Shown here: positions 61,101-64,000 of the stretch, piece after piece
Layout: each line of letters opens with the position of its first letter
Position numbering within the stretch: position 1 is the first letter of the stretch
Source: Zygaena filipendulae
Lineage: Eukaryota; Arthropoda; Insecta; Lepidoptera; Zygaenidae
Direction of reading: 5' to 3'
DNA length: 64,000 nucleotides
Assembly: GCA_907165275.2 (NCBI GenBank)
Contig: OU015668.1
Coordinates: 7,311,658-7,375,657 of the forward strand
Notes under the pieces: generated by a model
Seen by the model: the letters and a program-made list of their open reading frames with translations, nothing else
Told to the model about the DNA's origin: nothing
Databases searched by the model: none
Position numbers and translations under genes: made by a program

Positions 61101-64000
61101 TTCTATTTTTCCAAATTTACAATTCAAAGTTCTAGCTCTAAACTTACTTTACTTAGTTTTAATTGAGTGTGCAAACATTCAAAAACTTTTTATGAAATTA
61201 CAATTACGTCAGCTCCAGTGTCGAGTCTACAGTAAATTTTTTTATCTTCAATCTATATTTCCTCTGTCCAGTCTGACTTGTTAGCATTTTAGACTCTGTT
61301 GCAGTACACTATGGAGTCAGGTCTAGAGCTATCTAGAGCTATGTTCTTTCAATTTTTCTTCTATTTCAACATTCTGGATCCTTCTACGCACTTTGCAAGC
61401 TATAGCGAAGTGGTTTAGAAGCCCACATCACTTACATTTCTCACCATATGCAGGGCATTGACGTGGTCCATGGGTTTTGTTGCACCGACGGCACAAAAAT
61501 TCATCATTCCTATCTGTAGTTCCTTTATTTTTAGCTTTATTGTAATAACTTGGCCTGCTAGTATATTTTTTCTTTTCATTCTTGACAACATGATCTATCT
61601 CAACCTCAGGATTCATCTCTCTAGCCTGTAGTTTACTCTGCTCACTTGTACGAACATAATCTGCCGCCTTTTGCGAAGTCAAATTTTCAATTCTCAACAG
61701 ACTCTCTCGAGCTTTCTTGTCGATAATCCCATGAACAATTTTGTCTCTTAGTAGCTGATCTTCTATTGACTCGGTTTTATTTTTGAAGAAATTTTCAAAA
61801 CTAGCTTGCTTTCTGTTTGCGCTTATTGAACTTGTATCTCTCAAAAACCTCGTTCATCCTAGGGTTCACGTATTGTTGGATGGCCTTGACCACCTTGTCG
61901 TAATCCTTGGCATCTTTCCCAGACAATGGGAATGTCATCAACACTCGTGATGAGTCCGTGCCCATCATGTTGTGCAGAAGTGATAACTTCAGTCTATCAC
62001 TGGCCTCATCTTTACCTATGCCGACTAGGTAATCAATAAAACATTCGTGCCATATTTCCTACAGCTGCGTTGCGGCGTTGGACGATATTATATTGAAGTT
62101 GGGTGGTAATTTAACCAACCCGTCGGCCATTTTGGTTCACTTCACAATGTACGAGCACAAACACTTGAATGTGATAAACTTTAAAATTAGTTATTAAGTT
62201 AATTATTGTACTTCCGACTGCGCCATGTTTTAAATGATAATCACTACTTGATTAGATAAAGCCGATTTATTTCACCAGAGTAGATTTTACAAGAGACATT
62301 ACATTTTCGGCGTCTACAGATAATAGATTATCATAGATAAGATCATAAAGGAGCAACACATTGACTAAACTAAAGGAGGCAGTACACTTAAAACAAAAAC
62401 ATGATGCGATCGATTTGGAGATTGATTATGAGCAAACTACTTCCTAGTTTTCAGTCAATTCATTAACACGTTCTATATTTACGTAGTATATAATACTAGG
62501 TTTACCTTTTAGGTCGGGAAACAATTTTTTCAAAAAGTGTTTCTTACGGATGTCACTGACTGTTGTGAACACTTGGCAATCGTGAGCCAATGCAATGGAT
62601 ATAACAGCTTGGCCTAAAGCGCCTGCACCACCATGGACCAGGATACTCATATCTTCGTAAAGTTTGCTTTTGATAGCCTAGAATATTATCGGAGAAAATA
62701 TTTCTATTAAGGTTAAGATTGTTTTTAGCAAAATTTTAAAACTTTACTTACCAGGCAATAAAAGGCGATGGCATATGGAAGAGGGACAGTAGCGGCTTCC
62801 TCGAGTGTCCAATGTGCTGGAACTGGCCACAGTAAATTTTTACTGGCGAGTAATCTCTGACATGCCGCACCACCACTAACTATACCCATGACACTCTCCC
62901 CACTAAAATACAAAGTAATACAGAAATAAAACAACTAAAAAACAAATCATAAACTGAAAACAAATGAAGATTGTAGTTTACCTATCAGTGATTCCACTGA
63001 AGTCCATAGCATATCCTGCTGAAGATGAGTTTTGATTGATAACTGCTGCTGTAGCTTTATTGGTATCGGTGACATTCAGAGCAACGTACTGAACCTAGAA
63101 AAATATTATGCGATTCAAATCGGCTGCTGTTTAATTTATTGGCATTAAAATAAAGAATAAAACTTTGTTATAATACATACGGTAACAGGAATACCAGGAC
63201 CACTCGGTTCAGGCGCTTCCACCCAACGCAATGAATTAATGTCCCCAATGTGAGCACTCTGCAGTGCAAAGTTACCCTCTGTCTTAATCTTATCTTCTTT
63301 TAACGGCAAGAAGAACTCTCCGCCCCATACACCCTTGAAAATTGAAACCTTTTTTAGTTGGCACAGCACAGCACAGCACCGTTGACCTAATGATTAGCAA
63401 ACTCGCCAGGTGTCGCGGGTTTCATTCCCACGTGTGTTTGGTATCAAAGTAAGTTTGCATCGGTATAAAAAATATTTTAGAAGTATCTTTTAATCATTTT
63501 CCTTTTTTGTTACCTTGGGAAAGCAACAGCATATTATAAGCTATCTGGTACCCATAGTTTTGAGTACCTACATACAAGCTCTGCTTAGTTTGAACTAGCG
63601 GGGTTAGTCAAGTTGACGTTCTACAATCGTTGACGCATAGAAAACTTAAATGCCATAATTTATATTAATAATCACTTTTGCGACCGAAAATGAATGGTTA
63701 TATTCTAAAATTTTTCATGCAACCATGCTTGAGATAAAATACTTTTAATTAATAATATTAATAATACTTTTTAAAATACTAATGACCTTTCTCCACCCAA
63801 GTCAATTGGAAATCCCCTGAAGAACTTTTATCACAATTATCAAAATAATGTCCTTTTATACTTTTATTGCAATAAGTACTTACTCGATTCATGACATTAA
63901 ACACCAATTTGAAATTAGGTAGTCGTTCCAGATCTGCTTTTTTACAGCTGTCAAAATTTATCATTGCCATATAAATATCTTCTTTGTTAGCTCTGAATTC
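47875..64000 (-). CDS. Fatty acid synthase-like gene B, 3' part (17 exons; 5' part off the right edge)
   Basis: Tandem paralogue of gene A in the same orientation. Exons 5' to 3': 64000-63884 (partial), 63348-63181, 63094-62982, 62902-62752, 62677-62506, 56229-56117, 56034-55870, 55395-55226, 55059-54910, 53694-53470, 53370-53262, 53153-52985, 52486-52336, 52127-51971, 51515-51339, 51175-51073, 48470-47875 (TAA at 47877-47875). All complete internal exons have exactly the same length as their gene A counterparts (23-38) and no frame break was seen. Introns are also clearly homologous, so the duplication is fairly recent. An AATAAA-like site lies near 47525, about 350 bases past the stop, but is weak evidence. 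Catalytic losses in KR, ACP and TE are shared with A. Confidence 0.87.
49900..50240 (-). repeat. Interspersed repeat, inverted relative of 24290-24860
   Basis: Plus strand gctttctaggacattaggaa atacc ... gatgatcatcagtgagtcag tgacgaaatcagg ... ggcaggggcactaccgtgcc is the reverse of the intron 10 repeat of gene A. It lacks the 230-base MITE found there. Located in intron 38 of gene B. Confidence 0.6.
52336..52486 (-). CDS. Gene B exon 35: ACP domain without its serine
   Basis: Encodes LTLEMLGLTDERVQELYWLL, the same as gene A, so the serine that normally bears phosphopantetheine is absent in both paralogues. The acceptor CAG and donor AA|GTAAAT are also conserved. Confidence 0.83.
52985..55059 (-). 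CDS. Gene B exons 31-34: degenerate KR domain
   Basis: Encodes the same altered motifs as gene A: LCDDEGFG in place of the Gly-rich NADPH loop, and FVMISDGSNFGREICVQR across the missing catalytic segment. Exon 31 and exon 32 proteins are identical between A and B except at splice-junction codons; exon 34 differs at a few residues (KVSVKNNL for KVFVKNNL, NINELPSDQ for KVNELPSDQ). That the same losses are in both genes means they predate the duplication or were spread by conversion. Confidence 0.85.
54139..54379 (+). mobile_element. Helitron-like element in gene B (orthologue of 8370-8606)
   Basis: A|TCTATACATATAAAATGCTT start and tcgcgggtgaaaccgcgcgg gacagcaag end. Directly followed by the sequence that in gene A comes after the tandem Helitron pair, which fixes the empty site. 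Confidence 0.7.
55226..64000 (-). CDS. Gene B exons 23 (partial) to 30: structural region and ER domain
   Basis: The partial exon 64000-63884 ends KLVFNVMNR where gene A has KLVSNVMDR. Exon 24 at 63348-63181 differs from A at few residues (SAHIGD for SANIGD, PSGPGIP for PSGLGIP). ER landmarks are identical to A: VPAHWTLEEAATVPLPYAIAFYCL, VHGGAGALGQAVI, NSRDATF...GKGCNIVISCI and the VRPLSRVTYPPQDV end. Intron 27 (56230-62505) is about twice the size of its A counterpart because it keeps a longer version of the shared Gypsy insertion. Confidence 0.85.
56467..56756. mobile_element. Left part of the MITE interrupted by Gypsy (gene B)
   Basis: acaacgtgttaatgaattaa at the left tip; ends at the target duplication aaaac (56752-56756). 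The right part is 62401-62476, ending attcattaacacgttctat. Confidence 0.78.
56757..57214 (-). repeat. 3' LTR of the gene B Gypsy element, split by a LINE tail
   Basis: Plus-strand ends tgttttaagtgataatcac and gcagtaaacttaca. About 56840-57145 is an inserted LINE 3'UTR with (aataaat)n at 57122-57142, as in gene A. A purine-rich minus-strand tract AAGGGGAAGGTGT (57215-57229 region) directly precedes the LTR and fits a polypurine tract. Confidence 0.75.
58622..59413. mobile_element. 792-base DNA element with long TIRs inside the Gypsy integrase/RNase H junction
   Basis: Left ctcagacgaaataaaatctc aagacggagcgctgt, right the inverse (acagcgctccgtcttgagtt tttatttcgtctgag); similarity continues to about 50 bases. 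Flanked by an exact 8-base duplication aatccatg at 58614-58621 and 59414-59421. No transposase seen; a non-autonomous hAT-like or similar 8-bp-TSD element. Confidence 0.8.
60545..60677 (+). mobile_element. Helitron-like fragment inside the Gypsy RT region
   Basis: Body aatttggcatgcacgttgtc aggggtacag ... ttcccgcgggcaaagCTAG|T. The hairpin part of the usual 3' end is missing. Splits the Gypsy RT frame after LDPTDLNNYI. Confidence 0.6.
62211..62225 (-). other. Gypsy primer binding site, tRNA-Ser type
   Basis: TGGCGCAGTCGGAAG immediately after the 5' LTR on the minus strand. The start TGGCGCAGTCGG is complementary to an insect tRNA-Ser 3' end with CCA and is the same type as used by 17.6/297-like elements. 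Confidence 0.7.
62226..62395 (-). repeat. 5' LTR of the gene B Gypsy element (170 bases)
   Basis: On the minus strand it begins TGTTTTAAGTGTACTGCC and ends GATTATCATTTAAAACA. It matches the outer parts of 56757-57214. It has no LINE insertion, unlike the 3' LTR. Confidence 0.8.
63362..63432 (+). repeat. (CAGCA)n run and tRNA-like SINE head in gene B intron 23
   Basis: cacagcacagcacagcac at 63362-63379, then gttgacctaatgattagcaa (A-box-like) and gcgggtttcattcccacg (B-box-like). The pattern is that of a tRNA-derived SINE promoter, with only a short homologous piece in gene A at 14955-14995. Confidence 0.4.

Larger units (their letters stand above)
56757..62395 (-). mobile_element. Ty3/Gypsy LTR retrotransposon in intron 27 of gene B (5' LTR to 3' LTR, defective)
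   Basis: Minus strand order: 5' LTR (62395-62226), primer site, gag with a CCHC knuckle (61844-61428, CRRCNKTHGPRQCPAYGEKC), RT start (61127-60700, CHPASRVPVSLMKPLKTELD, LDPTDLN), a Helitron-like fragment, RT remainder (about 60300-59870), RNase H (59770-59567, VAYISRSMNSAEINCSQTKK), a 792-base TIR element, integrase (58439-57671), 3' segment, and 3' LTR. A 5-base target duplication aaaac is at 56752-56756 and 62396-62400. Reading frames are broken in many places and the integrase core acids are changed. Structural description only; inactive relic. Confidence 0.85.

Noticed and set aside
63381..63432. Candidate tRNA gene because of A- and B-box-like motifs.
   Set aside because: No cloverleaf can be closed (no matching acceptor stem, anticodon arm weak), so at most a SINE head.
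47875..64000. A and B as a biosynthetic gene cluster (polyketide synthase).
   Set aside because: Domain order and exon-by-exon alignment are those of animal FAS; no tailoring genes lie between the copies, only transposon remains.

Overview
The window looks like a lepidopteran (moth or butterfly) nuclear genome. Coding exons are short (103-417 bases), split by GT/AG introns. The remainder is AT-rich and packed with nested transposable elements typical of Lepidoptera: Helitron-like repeats with a CGCGG/CCGCG hairpin and CTAG|T end, Jockey/CR1-type and RTE-type LINEs, a Ty3/Gypsy element primed by tRNA-Ser, and many MITEs.

The only host genes I can support are two tandem, head-to-tail fatty acid synthase-like (FAS) genes on the minus strand. 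Gene A runs from a start codon at 34390 to the left edge. I could place 39 coding exons that join in frame (6,855 nt, 2,285 codons); about 45 C-terminal codons lie outside the window. Gene B enters at the right edge (64000), carries the counterparts of A exons 23-39, and stops at 47875. Domain order is the animal type I FAS order: KS, MAT, DH, pseudo-methyltransferase/structural region, ER, KR, ACP, TE.

The most interesting result is that the reading frames are kept while many catalytic residues are gone. In A, KS keeps its cysteine but both catalytic histidines and the lysine are replaced. In A and B, KR has lost its Gly-rich NADPH motif and its catalytic Tyr segment, ACP lacks the phosphopantetheine serine, and TE has lost its nucleophile (GYESG) and probably its Asp. 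MAT and DH catalytic residues are kept in A. The locus therefore encodes FAS-fold proteins that cannot run a normal fatty acid synthesis cycle. Two A introns appear to use GC donors.

Layout: 1-34390 gene A with TE-rich introns. 34400-47870 intergenic: BEL/Pao and mariner relics, an almost full-length LINE (35690-38574), Helitrons, an RTE LINE (40529-43717) split by a hAT element with an 8-bp target duplication, and more LINE debris. 47875-64000 gene B 3' half. A and B share introns and a nested Gypsy-in-MITE insertion in intron 27, so the duplication is younger than that insertion. Similarity is very high over most of the shared part but falls sharply inside the last exon, as expected for a gene-conversion or crossover boundary.

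All calls come from reading the sequence by eye. Exon borders are set by frame and family alignment; element boundaries without stated target duplications are approximate.
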